A stretch of DNA of 64,000 nt, from assembly GCA_041390905.1 (NCBI GenBank), contig JAWKPA010000012.1:248001-312000 (forward strand). The letters run 5' to 3'. Source of the stretch: JACKCD01 sp041390905. GTDB lineage: Bacteria; Chloroflexota; Anaerolineae; Promineifilales; Promineifilaceae. This document shows positions 36,364 through 45,252 of this stretch, piece after piece; the first letter of the stretch is position 1, and each line of letters starts with the position of its first letter. A program made the position numbers and the translations under genes. A model generated the notes under the pieces. That model was not told the DNA's origin. It saw only the letters and a list, made by a program, of their open reading frames with translations, and searched no databases.

Positions 36364-37344
36364 TTAGGCAAGCTGCAGGCTGTTCGGCACCACATCCGCC
36401 AACTCAATTGCCACCGTGTCCAGCAGTTGCTCCAGTGCGGCCACATCGGCCGCATTGAGCATGGCGTGCAGCCACGGCTTTATGGGCAGCCCGGCAAAGT
36501 AGCGGCGCAGATGGCGGCCAAACAGGTCGAGGGCTTCGTCGCCATAGTAGGCCACCATTTCGTGCAGGTGGAGCTTAACGGCCGTTACAATCTCCTCCAC
36601 CGTCACCTCCGTCCGGTCGCGCCGCGAAAAAATCCACGGGTTGCCCACCGCCGCCCGACCCACCATCACCGCCTCGCACCCCGTGTGGTGCTTCATCGCC
36701 GCAATGTCGGCCGGGGTTCGCACATCCCCGTTGCCAATCACCGGCACCCGCACCGCCTGCTTTAGTTCGGCAATGGCATCCCAATCGGCGGCAAAGTCGT
36801 ATTTTTGCTGCCGCGTGCGGCCGTGCACGGCAATCAACGACGCGCCATTGTCCTCCATGATGCGGGCAATTTGCAAAAAATTGCGCTGGCTGTCATCCCA
36901 ACCCAGCCGAATTTTGCCCGTCACCGGCACGCGCAACTGTTTACTGAGCAGGGCAAAGGTGTCGCGCACCAACTCCGGGCGCGGCATCATCCCCACCCCC
37001 GCCCCTCGCTCGCTCACCTTTGGCACCGAGCAGCCCATGTTGATGTCAATAATATCCGGCTCCCACTGCTCAATCCGCTGCGCCGCCGCCAGCAGCACGC
37101 GGGCATCATTGCCAAAAATCTGGAACACCAGCGGCTTTTCGCCCGGTTTTTTGTCCAGCCGCCGCCAAAGCGGGTTGGGGGGAGCCAGCAACGCCTCGGC
37201 GGGGGCAAATTCGGTGTAGTTCATGGCCGAGCCATAGGCGCGGCACAGGGCGCGGTAGGGGACATCGGAGTAACGCGCCATGGGTGCCAGAATGACATCG
37301 CCGTAAATGGGTACGTCGCGGACGTGGAAGGTTGGTTCTTGCAT
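36364..37344 (-). CDS. dus: tRNA-dihydrouridine synthase
   Basis: This 326-residue FMN enzyme reduces uridines in tRNA. The N-terminus VILAPMARYSDVPYR binds FMN. The DINMGCSVPKVSERGAG region holds the active-site Cys, with Ser after it where Pro is usual. HGRTRQQKY and IGNGDVRTPAD are further signatures. ATG 37344 starts at a Dus-like N-terminus. An upstream frame start at 37386 would be coded by the family D repeat and is rejected. It resembles the DusB branch most. Confidence 0.88.
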   Translation of the reverse strand: MQEPTFHVRDVPIYGDVILAPMARYSDVPYRALCRAYGSAMNYTEFAPAEALLAPPNPLWRRLDKKPGEKPLVFQIFGNDARVLLAAAQRIEQWEPDIIDINMGCSVPKVSERGAGVGMMPRPELVRDTFALLSKQLRVPVTGKIRLGWDDSQRNFLQIARIMEDNGASLIAVHGRTRQQKYDFAADWDAIAELKQAVRVPVIGNGDVRTPADIAAMKHHTGCEAVMVGRAAVGNPWIFSRRDRTEVTVEEIVTAVKLHLHEMVAYYGDEALDLFGRHLRRYFAGLPIKPWLHAMLNAADVAALEQLLDTVAIELADVVPNSLQLA

Positions 37345-37369
37345 GGTTATGGCAGATTTCAAGCAATCT

Positions 37370-37437
37370 GTAGCCGAGGATTCCAATCCTCGTTCTTCGG
37401 CCTAGACAAAAGAGCGAGGATTGGAATCCTCGGCTAC
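37370..37437. repeat. Family D inverted repeat, copy D2
   Basis: Perfect 23-bp arms (GTAGCCGAGGATTCCAATCC... and its complement) surround a loop of about 22 bases. The right part forms the 3' end of the gene 37402-40326, coding VAEDSNPRSFV and its stop codon. Confidence 0.9.
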
Positions 37438-40326
37438 GCTGATCATTTCTGTAAATTTGGCGCGGGGCAGCAGCCACAGGTGGCTGGGCGTGACGGTGAT
37501 ACAGGCCTGGGCGGCGGATTCGCCCCAAAGCCATTCGATGCCGACGATGGCACCCGGCTCTAGCTGTGTGCCTGTGGGCGTAGTTAGTGCGCCGCTTTGC
37601 AGCAAGTATAACCCGGCGGGTGGCAAGGGGGTGGTGGCGGGTAAAAATTGGGGCTGCATTCGCGCCGCCAGCAAAATTTGCTCGCGCTGTGTGAAGTGGG
37701 GCTGGAGCCAGGGGTGAAGCTGCCGAATTTGGGCAAGCTGCTGCCGAGTTTGGCGATGGGCGGCCAGCAGTGGCAGCAGATCGGCATAGGGGAGATCGAG
37801 CAGGATGACGTCACTAACGGCCGTTACCGTCTTTTCATACCCTTCCATTCCCAGCAGCCCCTCGCCGCCAAACCAACAGCCGGGGGCAAACGGCCGTTCT
37901 TCCTCCTGTACCTGTCCCACCAACAGCAGCGACCACGCCGCGCACGGTGCGCCAGCATAGGCAACCACATCGCCCGCCGCCACCCGCCGTTCTTGCCCCA
38001 GCCGCAGCAAATCGGGCAGGCGGTGAGTGGGGAAAACGGCCGTTTGCCGCAGCAACTGCTCCCGTTGCCAATACGTCTCCCGTTCCCAGGCCACAAACGG
38101 CGCATCCCATCCGGCAGGAGCCAGCAGCCGCTGGCTAACTAGGTAGCGCGGTTGCCACGGCAGCGATTGCGCCACCTGCTGTACCAACTGAGCCACAAAA
38201 TCGGCGTTGCTTAGTCGCATCAGGCGGTCGGCGGCCAGCAGAAAGGCTTGCTGGTAAACGGCCGTTTGCGCCGTGGTGGAAACATTGAGTGCGGCCAGTT
38301 GGGAATAAAGGGGGTGTAACGGCCGTTTGCCTAACAATAGCTCCGCCCGATTTAAGAGTTGCTGTAAGAAATGTTGAAAAACTGTGGATAACTGGGCAAA
38401 AACCGTGGATTGTGGGCGGTTTTTGGGGATAACCGTGTGCGAAACCAGATAAAACAGCCCGGCAAATAGGAAAAGGATGAGGATAAACAGGTGGAGCTGC
38501 GGATAAACCAGCAGCCACGGCAGGGCAAACAGGGGCGGCAGCAGTGTGTACCAGCCGCCGACAAAGCGGGTGCCGTGTAGCCGCAGCAGCAGCGGCAGCA
38601 GCCCGGCGGTACCCAGCGTGGTGGCAATAACGAGAAGGCGGGCAACGGCCGTTAATGTCCCCTCTGCTGTTATACCCAGATACCAGCCACTGCCTATGCC
38701 CAGGACGATGCCTAGCCCCAGCAGCAGCCAATCGCCGCGCTGTAGCCGTTGGGAAACGGCCGTTTGCATCCCCATTGCCAGCAGCAGCAGCCCGGCCAGC
38801 AGCAGCACCCCCTCGCGCCCCACGGGCATTGGCTCAACCAGCCATGCCAGCGCCAGGCAGCCCATGATCAGCGTGACCAGCCACAGCCAGTGGGTGAGCC
38901 GCAGCGAGGCGGGGTGGCCCCTGGTCAGCCGCCACCAGGTGGCAATGGCCGCCAGGTGGAGTAGCCAGGTTAGCAGCAGCGGCAAAATTGGCTGGCTGAT
39001 TGCCAATGTGACCAGCAGCAGCGGCAATATCAGCAGCGGTGGTGCCAGCACGATAAAGAGGGTGGCGGGGCGGGCGAGCAGTGGTTTGGTGCGTACCCAG
39101 GCCACGATTTGCTGCCGCCACGGCTGCGTGGCGTAGGCCAGCCAGCGTAGCGGGGGCAGCAGGAGGAGGCTGGCGGCGGCGAGGAAGGGGCGGAGGAGCG
39201 GGGGGGCAGGGGGGCGGGGGAGCAGTTGGCTGTTCCAGGCATAGCCGATCAGAAAAAGCCAGAGGAGAAGATAGAGGCCGGAGAGGAGGAGGTAGAACGG
39301 CCGTTTGTTGCGCCAAAGCTGCCTGGGTGCATACCAGAAGGCGCGTGGATTGGGGGGTAGCTGCCAACGCTGCGCCAGCCAGGTGTAGCCGTCGCTGGCG
39401 GTGAGCGGGTTGAGGCTGGCGAGGGTGTAGAGGTAGGCCAGCAGGGTTAGCTGGGGCAGGGCGCCGAAGGTGAGGTGGCTGAAGAGGTTGGGGGTGGTGA
39501 GGAATTGGGGGGCGTAGCGGGAAACGGCCGTTAACAGCAGCCCGCCCACACTTCCTGCCAGCAGCGTGGTCAGTGGGCCAACCAGCGGCAGTTGGCGGCG
39601 CAGCGATTGTGGCAGCCGCTGGCTGTCGCTGGTGTCCAGTTGGAGGCCGGTTGTCCACCCCCAGGTGGCGGTGGCAACGGTGGCTCCGTGGTGCGCCAAC
39701 CAGGTGCCGCGCCCTAGCTGGCGCAGCAGGTGGATCAGGAACGCCGCCAGCGGCAGCGTCAGCAGGCTCCAGACGCCGGGAAGAAAGAGGGGAAGCTGGC
39801 GCAGCCGCAGCAAATTGAGCAGTAATCCGCTGCCCAGATAGATGATGAATAGCAGGGTGAGCTGCCCCCAGCGGCTGAAGAAGGGGGCAAGCCGCCGCGC
39901 CAATGGCCGCAGCAGGTCGTGGAAGCCGATGATGCTGTTGGGCGGGGGTGATGGGGGGTGAAAAACGGCCGTTTTTCCCGCCTCCACCACAAATTGACCA
40001 TCACGCAGGTTGCGCAGCAGGGTTTGCAGTTGGTCGGGGGGGAAGGTGGCAAAACGGCCGTTGGCGTAGCGCCTGTTGGCGTAGCGCTTGTTGGCGTAGC
40101 GCAGTAAATCCAGCGGGCTGGTGCGGCCGTCAAGCTGCCACCACAGGGCGTATTCGGTGGGCGTGAGCAAAAGGTAGCGTTGGGTAAGGGGCTGGTGCAG
40201 CAGGTGCTGGCCGTCTACCGTGCTGGCGGTGACGGCGGGGTGGCGGGTGATGTTGCCGGGTAATGGGGAAACGGCCGTTGTTGAGCCTGTTTTGTCTGCT
40301 GCATTCATAGTGGCATAGTTTATCAT
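37402..40326 (-). CDS. M50-like polytopic membrane protein without HEXXH, with PqqD-like and cNMP-like domains
   Basis: This protein has 974 residues. The N-terminus (LLTPTEYALWWQLDGRTSPL) resembles PqqD. The membrane core follows the plan of the M50 'peptide zinc metalloprotease' family: a first-helix motif, then LQLDTSDSQRLPQ, PLVGPLTTLLAG and LNPLTASDGYTWL. The catalytic HEXXH is replaced by H199-L-L-R-Q, so Glu and the second His are gone. About ten more membrane segments follow. The C-terminus (about 790-960) has two cyclic-nucleotide-binding-like beta barrels. It is probably a non-proteolytic sensor or transporter. The last 11 residues come from a dispersed repeat. The start may be 40326 or 40308, and neither has a ribosome site. 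Confidence 0.7.
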   Translation of the reverse strand: MINYATMNAADKTGSTTAVSPLPGNITRHPAVTASTVDGQHLLHQPLTQRYLLLTPTEYALWWQLDGRTSPLDLLRYANKRYANRRYANGRFATFPPDQLQTLLRNLRDGQFVVEAGKTAVFHPPSPPPNSIIGFHDLLRPLARRLAPFFSRWGQLTLLFIIYLGSGLLLNLLRLRQLPLFLPGVWSLLTLPLAAFLIHLLRQLGRGTWLAHHGATVATATWGWTTGLQLDTSDSQRLPQSLRRQLPLVGPLTTLLAGSVGGLLLTAVSRYAPQFLTTPNLFSHLTFGALPQLTLLAYLYTLASLNPLTASDGYTWLAQRWQLPPNPRAFWYAPRQLWRNKRPFYLLLSGLYLLLWLFLIGYAWNSQLLPRPPAPPLLRPFLAAASLLLLPPLRWLAYATQPWRQQIVAWVRTKPLLARPATLFIVLAPPLLILPLLLVTLAISQPILPLLLTWLLHLAAIATWWRLTRGHPASLRLTHWLWLVTLIMGCLALAWLVEPMPVGREGVLLLAGLLLLAMGMQTAVSQRLQRGDWLLLGLGIVLGIGSGWYLGITAEGTLTAVARLLVIATTLGTAGLLPLLLRLHGTRFVGGWYTLLPPLFALPWLLVYPQLHLFILILFLFAGLFYLVSHTVIPKNRPQSTVFAQLSTVFQHFLQQLLNRAELLLGKRPLHPLYSQLAALNVSTTAQTAVYQQAFLLAADRLMRLSNADFVAQLVQQVAQSLPWQPRYLVSQRLLAPAGWDAPFVAWERETYWQREQLLRQTAVFPTHRLPDLLRLGQERRVAAGDVVAYAGAPCAAWSLLLVGQVQEEERPFAPGCWFGGEGLLGMEGYEKTVTAVSDVILLDLPYADLLPLLAAHRQTRQQLAQIRQLHPWLQPHFTQREQILLAARMQPQFLPATTPLPPAGLYLLQSGALTTPTGTQLEPGAIVGIEWLWGESAAQACITVTPSHLWLLPRAKFTEMISVAEDSNPRSFV
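40042..40110 (-). repeat. Short in-frame tandem repeat RYANKRYANRRYAN
   Basis: About three units of an 18-bp repeat (GCGTAGCG-TTGTTG type) encode RYANKR/RYANRR/RYANGR after the PqqD-like region. The last unit merges into an ACGGCCGT copy. Confidence 0.7.
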
Positions 40327-40422
40327 AAGGGTTCAATCAAAAATAACTTTGCAGTTACAGAAGTTCAACTGCTCTCAGAAGTTGAACTTCTAAATCCCAA
40401 GTTATTAACGAACGAACCCTAA
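40326..40422. repeat. Hairpin repeat family A, copy A2
   Basis: The copy runs from TAAGGGTTCAATCAAAAATAAC to GTTATTAACGAACGAACCC with the double AGAAGTT core. Its left edge coincides with the first ATG of the M50-like gene. Confidence 0.85.
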
Positions 40423-40452
40423 GGATGGGTGAAGCGGTCTTTGGATGCTGCT

Positions 40453-40506
40453 ATAATTTCAATTTGTAGGGTTGAGACATGCCTCAACCCTACAAATTGA
40501 AATTAT
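40453..40506. repeat. Family C inverted repeat, copy C2
   Basis: 24-base arms (ATAATTTCAATTTGTAGGGT...) are complementary except at the CATG-flanking pair. It lies directly before the ribosome site of the next gene and would fold in its mRNA leader. Confidence 0.85.
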
Positions 40507-40519
40507 TTGGAGAGGACAC

Positions 40520-40873
40520 ATGGGATTTTTGAAGCGTCTTTTTGGCGGTGGTGAGCAGAAAAGCAGCGCACAATATGTGGACAAGCAGGGCATTTACTTT
40601 TATGTGCAGTGTGATAACTGCGGTAGTGTGGTGCGCGTGCGGGCTGACAAGCAGCATGATTTGCAGAATACGGGCGATGGCTTTACCTGGCACAAAACGA
40701 TTGTGGACAGCCGCTGTTTTCGCCGAATGCAAACGGTGGTGCAATTGAACAGCAGCTATGCCGTGGTGAGTGCGGAGTTGCAGGGTGGTAAATATATTAC
40801 CGAGGCTGAATATAAGCAGATTTTGGCGGCGCAGGACGCGGCCAGGGCGCAGGCGGCTGATGCGGGGAAATAG
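40520..40873 (+). CDS. Small conserved-looking protein with a CxxC motif
   Basis: This 117-residue protein starts MGFLKRLFGGG at ATG 40520, with GGAGAGGA upstream. A basic amphipathic N-terminus is followed by a compact beta-rich part with CDNCGSVVRVRADKQ and a later single Cys (SRCFRR). The C-terminus is Ala-rich and helical. I cannot name the family. A zinc- or redox-type site is possible. It is 39 bases before lspA and probably co-transcribed. Confidence 0.7.
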   Translation: MGFLKRLFGGGEQKSSAQYVDKQGIYFYVQCDNCGSVVRVRADKQHDLQNTGDGFTWHKTIVDSRCFRRMQTVVQLNSSYAVVSAELQGGKYITEAEYKQILAAQDAARAQAADAGK

Positions 40874-40912
40874 GACGCTGATTGTCTTGATGAACCTGAT
40901 TTTGTGGTTCCT

Positions 40913-41425
40913 ATGATTTTTTATTTGCTGTTGATGGGGTTGGCTTTTGCGGCCGACCGATTGTCGAAGTGGTGGATGGCGGCGTATTTGGCGGAGCATG
41001 GCACAACGGCCGTTAATGCCTTCCTGACGCTGCGCGAAACCCATAACCGGGGGATGGCTCTGGGGCTTTTTCAGGGCAGCAGCGCGGTAGTGGGATGGGT
41101 GACGGTGGCGGTGCTGGTGGGGATGTTTGTCTACATGGTGAAGCTGCCGCCGCAGCAGTGGTTGATGCGGGCGGGGTTGGCGGTGTTGATTGGGGGAGCG
41201 GCTGGTAATTTGTGGGATCGGCTGACGACGGGGGCGGTGCTGGATTTTATTGAGGTGCGTCCCCTGCCAACAGTGTTTAACGTGGCTGACATATTGATTT
41301 ACGTGGGGCTGTTTTTGCTGTTGGCGGGGACGTGGTGGCAGGGGGAAGAAACGGCCGTTATTCCCCAATCACCGCCCCCATCTGCTGCCGATACGCTGCC
41401 AGCGCCGCCTGACCTGCCGGAGTGA
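40913..41425 (+). CDS. lspA: Lipoprotein signal peptidase (signal peptidase II)
   Basis: This 170-residue membrane protease cleaves lipoprotein signals. The conserved boxes are ADRLSKWW, THNRGMALGLF, GGAAGNLWDRL (first catalytic Asp) and FNVADILIY (second catalytic Asp). Four membrane segments are followed by a Pro-rich tail that includes an ACGGCCGT-coded ETAV. ATG 40913 is preferred over GTG 40904. The 3' end overlaps the convergent regulator gene by 68 bases. Several lipoproteins in this window are likely substrates. Confidence 0.92.
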   Translation: MIFYLLLMGLAFAADRLSKWWMAAYLAEHGTTAVNAFLTLRETHNRGMALGLFQGSSAVVGWVTVAVLVGMFVYMVKLPPQQWLMRAGLAVLIGGAAGNLWDRLTTGAVLDFIEVRPLPTVFNVADILIYVGLFLLLAGTWWQGEETAVIPQSPPPSAADTLPAPPDLPE

Positions 41426-41660
41426 GCCGACAAAGCGTGCGCGGCATTTTGCCGACAAAGCTTTTTTCCTGCTCCAGATAGCCTGCCTGCTCCAGCCGCG
41501 TCAGGTGCGAGGACAAATTTCCCTTTGTCAGCCCCGTTGCCGTCAGCAGGTAAAGGAAGTCGGCCTCTTCCACTGCCGACAAAATAGTGACTAGCAGCAG
41601 CCTGGCGGGTTCGTGGATGATGCGGTCAATTTCTAGTAACCCCTGATAGGTTTCGTTCAT
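41358..41660 (-). CDS. Winged-helix transcriptional regulator
   Basis: This 100-residue DNA-binding protein has a MarR/ArsR-like winged helix (LLTATGLTKGNLSSHLTRLEQAGYLEQEK) followed by a LTPAGQAALAAYR tail. This matches the short 'winged helix DNA-binding domain' regulators that pair with membrane proteins. Its ATG overlaps the stop of the membrane-protein gene upstream (ATGA), so the two are translationally coupled. It overlaps the end of lspA on the other strand. Confidence 0.85.
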   Translation of the reverse strand: MNETYQGLLEIDRIIHEPARLLLVTILSAVEEADFLYLLTATGLTKGNLSSHLTRLEQAGYLEQEKSFVGKMPRTLCRLTPAGQAALAAYRQQMGAVIGE

Positions 41661-42268
41661 GAGGTCTCCTGCATGGGATGCTGGCGCACATAGTTGGCAA
41701 AAACGGCTAACCCCATCAGCAGCATGAGCAGCCCCGTGCCGCCAAAGGTAATCGCGCTGCCCATCACTTCATTGGCGACAAACAGCGTTGCCAGCAGCCC
41801 AATGGCAAAGGCCATGCCTGCGCTCAGGTAGAAGCGGGTGAGAGCGACGCGGTAGCCAATGACACCGAGGATAAAGGCCAGCAGTACCCCTTGTACAAAC
41901 GCCATTTTGTTGAGCCACTCCGGGAACACAAACATCAGAACGACCAGCAGGGCGGCGAACAGCGGCAGCAGCCACCGTTTGTTATTTGGCTCGCCGGGGC
42001 GGTAGGCGACGTAGCCGGTGCGGGGGTAGGTAATGCGCTCTTTGAGGTTGCCGACCAGCCATTTGATGCCAAAGGTGCCGCCGATGATGAGAATGGGGAG
42101 GATGATAACGGCCGTTTTTAACAGCCAACTCCCTTCTTCAAACCCCGCCCAGCCAGCCAGCACCAGCCCAATGAGGGCAAACAGCAGCCCAACGGCCGTT
42201 TCTACTAGTCCGTCTACATAAAAGTAACGGTATGTTTCTTTCACAATCTTATCCATTTGCTCAGTCAT
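41657..42268 (-). CDS. Hypothetical membrane protein paired with winged-helix regulator
   Basis: This 203-residue protein has about six hydrophobic segments, starting MTEQMDKIVKETYRYFYVDGLVE. A GAGGTG site precedes the ATG at 42268; the longer frame to 42373 is unlikely. It is coupled to the regulator through a 4-base overlap. Function is unknown; such pairs are usually self-regulated. Confidence 0.75.
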   Translation of the reverse strand: MTEQMDKIVKETYRYFYVDGLVETAVGLLFALIGLVLAGWAGFEEGSWLLKTAVIILPILIIGGTFGIKWLVGNLKERITYPRTGYVAYRPGEPNNKRWLLPLFAALLVVLMFVFPEWLNKMAFVQGVLLAFILGVIGYRVALTRFYLSAGMAFAIGLLATLFVANEVMGSAITFGGTGLLMLLMGLAVFANYVRQHPMQETS

Positions 42269-42604
42269 TATGCACCTCACTATTTTTCTTTTCCCACAAA
42301 CCGGTTTGTGTTGCAAACTAGTCTGCAATAGTATGGCACGAATCAGGAACAAACGCAAGGTGATCTTTGTCATGTCTTAATCGTGACAAGCAAGGCTGGG
42401 ATCCGACCAAACAAAATTTGCGGGGTGGCCTGTAGGACAATTTTCAAATTGTCCCCGCGATTTGGAAAATCGCGTTACGAATCACCCGCCAAAAAATGCT
42501 TGCGCAACTATTATGGGTTCGGTCGTTAATAGCTTGGGATTTAGAAGTTCAACTTCTCTCAGAAGTTGAACTTCTGGAACTGTAAAGTTATTGTTGATTG
42601 AACC
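42269..42604. other. Intergenic region with three hairpins
   Basis: There is no gene. It has two small stems at 42436-42453 (GACAATTT/AAATTGTC) and 42456-42474 (CGCGATTT/AAATCGCG), then family A copy A3. Confidence 0.65.
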
Positions 42605-42610
42605 CTATGG
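42512..42610. repeat. Hairpin repeat family A, copy A3
   Basis: The copy runs from TATGGGTTCGGTCGTTAATAG to GTTGATTGAACCCTATGG with the double AGAAGTT hairpin. Its right end (CCCTATGG) contains the stop codon (TAG on the minus strand, 42605-42607) of the UbiB-like gene. Confidence 0.85.
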
Positions 42611-44236
42611 CTTTTTTTCTTGTTTGCGATTGAAAAGGAGGGTAGCCGAGACGACGCTGGCGGCGGCGAGGATGCTCCAGTTGATCTGGACGAGCCGTTT
42701 TTCTACCCGTTCCAGCCGTCGGTGCAGCTCTTTGTCGTTGGTTTGAAGCTGTAAACGGCCGTTTTCCGCCGCCGTCACCAAACGCTGAATCCGCCCCGGC
42801 AAATCCAGATACGGCCGAATCGCCTCGCGCAGAGCCTCGCGGGGAGCTTCGGTCATCTGCTCCTTTAGCAGCTCCATCCCAAATTTTTCAATTTGGTACC
42901 AGGGGTTGATGTCCGGGTCGAGCAGCGACACCAGCCCCGACACCATCCCCAATGCCCGCCCCAGGTAGATGAAATCCTGCGGAATCTGGAAGGGAAAATC
43001 AAAGAGAATATCGCGGAACTCCTTGCCCAGTTCCTGCACTTCCTGCGGGTCGGGTCGCGCCAAATCGAGTAGCTTGCGCCCCCAAATGCGCTCCAGCAGC
43101 ACCGCCTGCGCCTCGGTAATGCGCTCCAGGTCAGCACCGGGCAGGAAAAAGCCGAGGTCGCGGTACGCTTCGGTCAGCTTTTGTGCGTCCTTTTGCGTCA
43201 CGCTTACCAGCAGCTTGCTGAGGTTGTTGCCAACAAAGTTTGGCACGCGCCCCATCATGCCAAAGTCAATAAAAATGAGGACAAAGGGGCATGTCTCTGT
43301 TTCGGGATCCCATGCAGCGTCGTCACGGGGACGGATAAACAGGTTGCCGGGGTGGGGGTCGGCGTGGAAGAATCGTTCGCGGAAGATTTGGCGGAAGTAG
43401 GCATCGAGTACACGATTGGCAACTGCGGCGGGGTCTATATTAACGGCCGTTATCCGCGCCACATCCGTAATCTTAATCGCCTCCACATCTTCCAGCACAA
43501 TCACCCGGTCGGTGCAATGTTCGCGGTAAATACGCGGGGCATAAATGCCGTCGTCATCGGCAAACATGGCGGCGAAGCGGGCTGCATTTTCAATTTCCTG
43601 CCCATAATCCAGCTCTTCGTGCAGGGTAATGGCAAATTCTTCCAGCAGGGCCGGCACATCGGCGCGGCGGCCAATGGGCCGATAGCGCATGATCCAGCGT
43701 GCCACCACGCGCAGGGCAGCCAAATCTACCTCCACAATCTCTTCAATGTGGGGGCGCTGCACCTTGATCACCACCGATTCGCCTGGCTCGCCTTCATCGG
43801 TTGGCAGCAGTTGCCCCCGGTGTGCCTGCCCCAGCGAGGCAGCGGCGATGGGCTGTTCGTCCACGTGGGTAAACCGCGCCGACAAATCGCCAAGCTCCAT
43901 GTGCAGCGTTTCAAAGATGACCCAGGAAGGGACAGGCGGGACTTCGTCCTGCAACCCTTGCAGCTCTTCGGTGATTTCGGGGGGCAGCACGTCTACGCGG
44001 GCGCTGAGAAATTGACCGAGCTTGATCATAACGCCGCCCATTTCGACTGCCAGATGGCGGAAGCGGCCGGCCCAGCGTCGCCAGCGTACCGGGCGGCTGG
44101 CGAGTACGTACTCTCCCAGCAGCGGCAGCCGCCGAATGAGCAAGTCCCACCAGATGACGTGGAGGATGATGCCGCCAAAGAAGATAAGGATACGACGATA
44201 ACGGCCGTTGTTGCGCTCGGTTAACAGGCTAGACAT
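42605..44236 (-). CDS. ABC1/UbiB/AarF family atypical kinase-like protein
   Basis: This 543-residue protein shows the family's KxGQ motif (MIKLGQFLSARVDVLPPEI), AAASLGQAH (Ala-rich loop), VVIKVQRP (Lys), FHADPHPGN and IDFGMMGRV. UbiB proteins are ATPases linked to ubiquinone or isoprenoid lipid handling. Two C-terminal hydrophobic stretches suggest membrane attachment. The stop codon is provided by a family A repeat. Confidence 0.9.
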   Translation of the reverse strand: MSSLLTERNNGRYRRILIFFGGIILHVIWWDLLIRRLPLLGEYVLASRPVRWRRWAGRFRHLAVEMGGVMIKLGQFLSARVDVLPPEITEELQGLQDEVPPVPSWVIFETLHMELGDLSARFTHVDEQPIAAASLGQAHRGQLLPTDEGEPGESVVIKVQRPHIEEIVEVDLAALRVVARWIMRYRPIGRRADVPALLEEFAITLHEELDYGQEIENAARFAAMFADDDGIYAPRIYREHCTDRVIVLEDVEAIKITDVARITAVNIDPAAVANRVLDAYFRQIFRERFFHADPHPGNLFIRPRDDAAWDPETETCPFVLIFIDFGMMGRVPNFVGNNLSKLLVSVTQKDAQKLTEAYRDLGFFLPGADLERITEAQAVLLERIWGRKLLDLARPDPQEVQELGKEFRDILFDFPFQIPQDFIYLGRALGMVSGLVSLLDPDINPWYQIEKFGMELLKEQMTEAPREALREAIRPYLDLPGRIQRLVTAAENGRLQLQTNDKELHRRLERVEKRLVQINWSILAAASVVSATLLFNRKQEKKP

Positions 44237-44546
44237 AACAATAAATCCAGCAGGTATTATAAGCCGAATAATACGCAGATGGGAACATTTGCGTGATTTG
44301 GGTTGGCATCGTTAGAATATAGGGGTGAAATTCGTCAGAAGTGACTGCTAAATGAAAGCTCCCTGTGCGGGATATTTTCTCGAAGGAACGAGGATTAAAT
44401 AAGTTATGCAAGAAGTTCAACTTCTCAGAAGAAGTTGAACTTCTAAATGGGCAAATTATTTAAAATCTATTCCTAAGCACTGGTCGTTTTGTCGCCCCAT
44501 GTTTCTACATTCTTACTAAAACGGCTGGTCTCTAAATTGGTGCAAT
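44237..44546. other. Intergenic region with family B repeat
   Basis: No gene is seen. It holds hairpin repeat B1 at 44383-44476. The next gene has no ribosome site. Confidence 0.6.
44383..44476. repeat. Hairpin repeat family B, copy B1
   Basis: The copy runs from AAGGAACGAGGATTAAATAAG to TCTATTCCT around AGAAGTTCAACTTCT...AGAAGTTGAACTTCT. It is a near-twin of 59194-59290. Confidence 0.85.
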
Positions 44547-45182
44547 ATGAGTTTATCTGCTGAAGAAGGCAAGCAATATTTTTACCCTAACCGCTGGGCA
44601 CGGATTGTGTTGGAGTCGGCGGAAGAGATTATTGGTGATAAAGGGGTAGCAGCACTGCTCAATTTGGCTGGTTTGCCACAATACATTGGCAATTACCCGC
44701 CGGACAACATGAAGAAAGAGTTCTCGTTTGAGGATATGGGCAAGCTCCAACAAGCGTTTTGGGATATGTCGGGGGCGCGGGGAGCGCGAGTGTTTGCCAC
44801 GCGGGCTGGGGAAAAATCGTTTAATGATGGGCTAAAGAGCTTTGGCTCGGTGGCAAAGGCAGCGCAGGTTGCCATGAAGATTGGTTCGCTGGAAAAGCGG
44901 ATGAGCGTGGGGCTGGCCTTTTTTGCCCGCTTTTTCAACACCGTCAGCGACCAGGTCGTCTCGGTGAATGAGGATGATGAGGCGTGGCATTGGAATATTG
45001 AACGCTGCCCGATGTGTACGGGGCGCAGCACGGACAGCCCGGTGTGCCATTTGGCGGTGGGGGTGTTGCAAGGGGCGTTTATTTGGGGCAGCGATGGGCA
45101 ACGCTTTCGCATTACGCCGATGAAATGCCAGGGCATGGGGGATGAAGTTGGGGTGATTGACATTGAGAAAAAGCCGCTGTAG
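44547..45182 (+). CDS. V4R-domain-like protein
   Basis: The product has 211 residues. The C-terminus (ERCPMCTGR...CHLAVGVLQGAF...MKCQGMGDEVGVIDI) resembles the 4-vinyl reductase (V4R) domain. This domain binds small hydrophobic or tetrapyrrole-like ligands and ends in a C-x-A/G-x-G-D-x-x-C pattern; here the last Cys is Val. The N-terminal helical part resembles heme-NO-binding/V4R proteins (VLESAEEIIGDKGVAALLNLAGL). The ligand is unknown. A strong terminator follows. Confidence 0.7.
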   Translation: MSLSAEEGKQYFYPNRWARIVLESAEEIIGDKGVAALLNLAGLPQYIGNYPPDNMKKEFSFEDMGKLQQAFWDMSGARGARVFATRAGEKSFNDGLKSFGSVAKAAQVAMKIGSLEKRMSVGLAFFARFFNTVSDQVVSVNEDDEAWHWNIERCPMCTGRSTDSPVCHLAVGVLQGAFIWGSDGQRFRITPMKCQGMGDEVGVIDIEKKPL

Positions 45183-45217
45183 ACGCTGAAGCCAGTGGCG
45201 ACCGTGAAAAAAGCGTG

Positions 45218-45252
45218 AACGGGTGTTCTATATCATAGGACACCCGTTTTTT
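45218..45252 (+). terminator. Terminator after V4R-like gene
   Basis: The 13-bp stem AACGGGTGTTCTA with TAGGACACCCGTT (one T-G pair) has a 5-base loop followed by TTTTTT. Confidence 0.85.

Noticed and set aside
38383..38391. Perfect DnaA box TGTGGATAA
   Set aside because: It is a single copy inside the M50-like coding region with no cluster or AT-rich unwinding element, so it is not an origin.
40867..40915. Family E-like sequence between the CxxC protein gene and lspA
   Set aside because: Only about 10 bp at each end resembles the family. It is too degenerate to list as an element.
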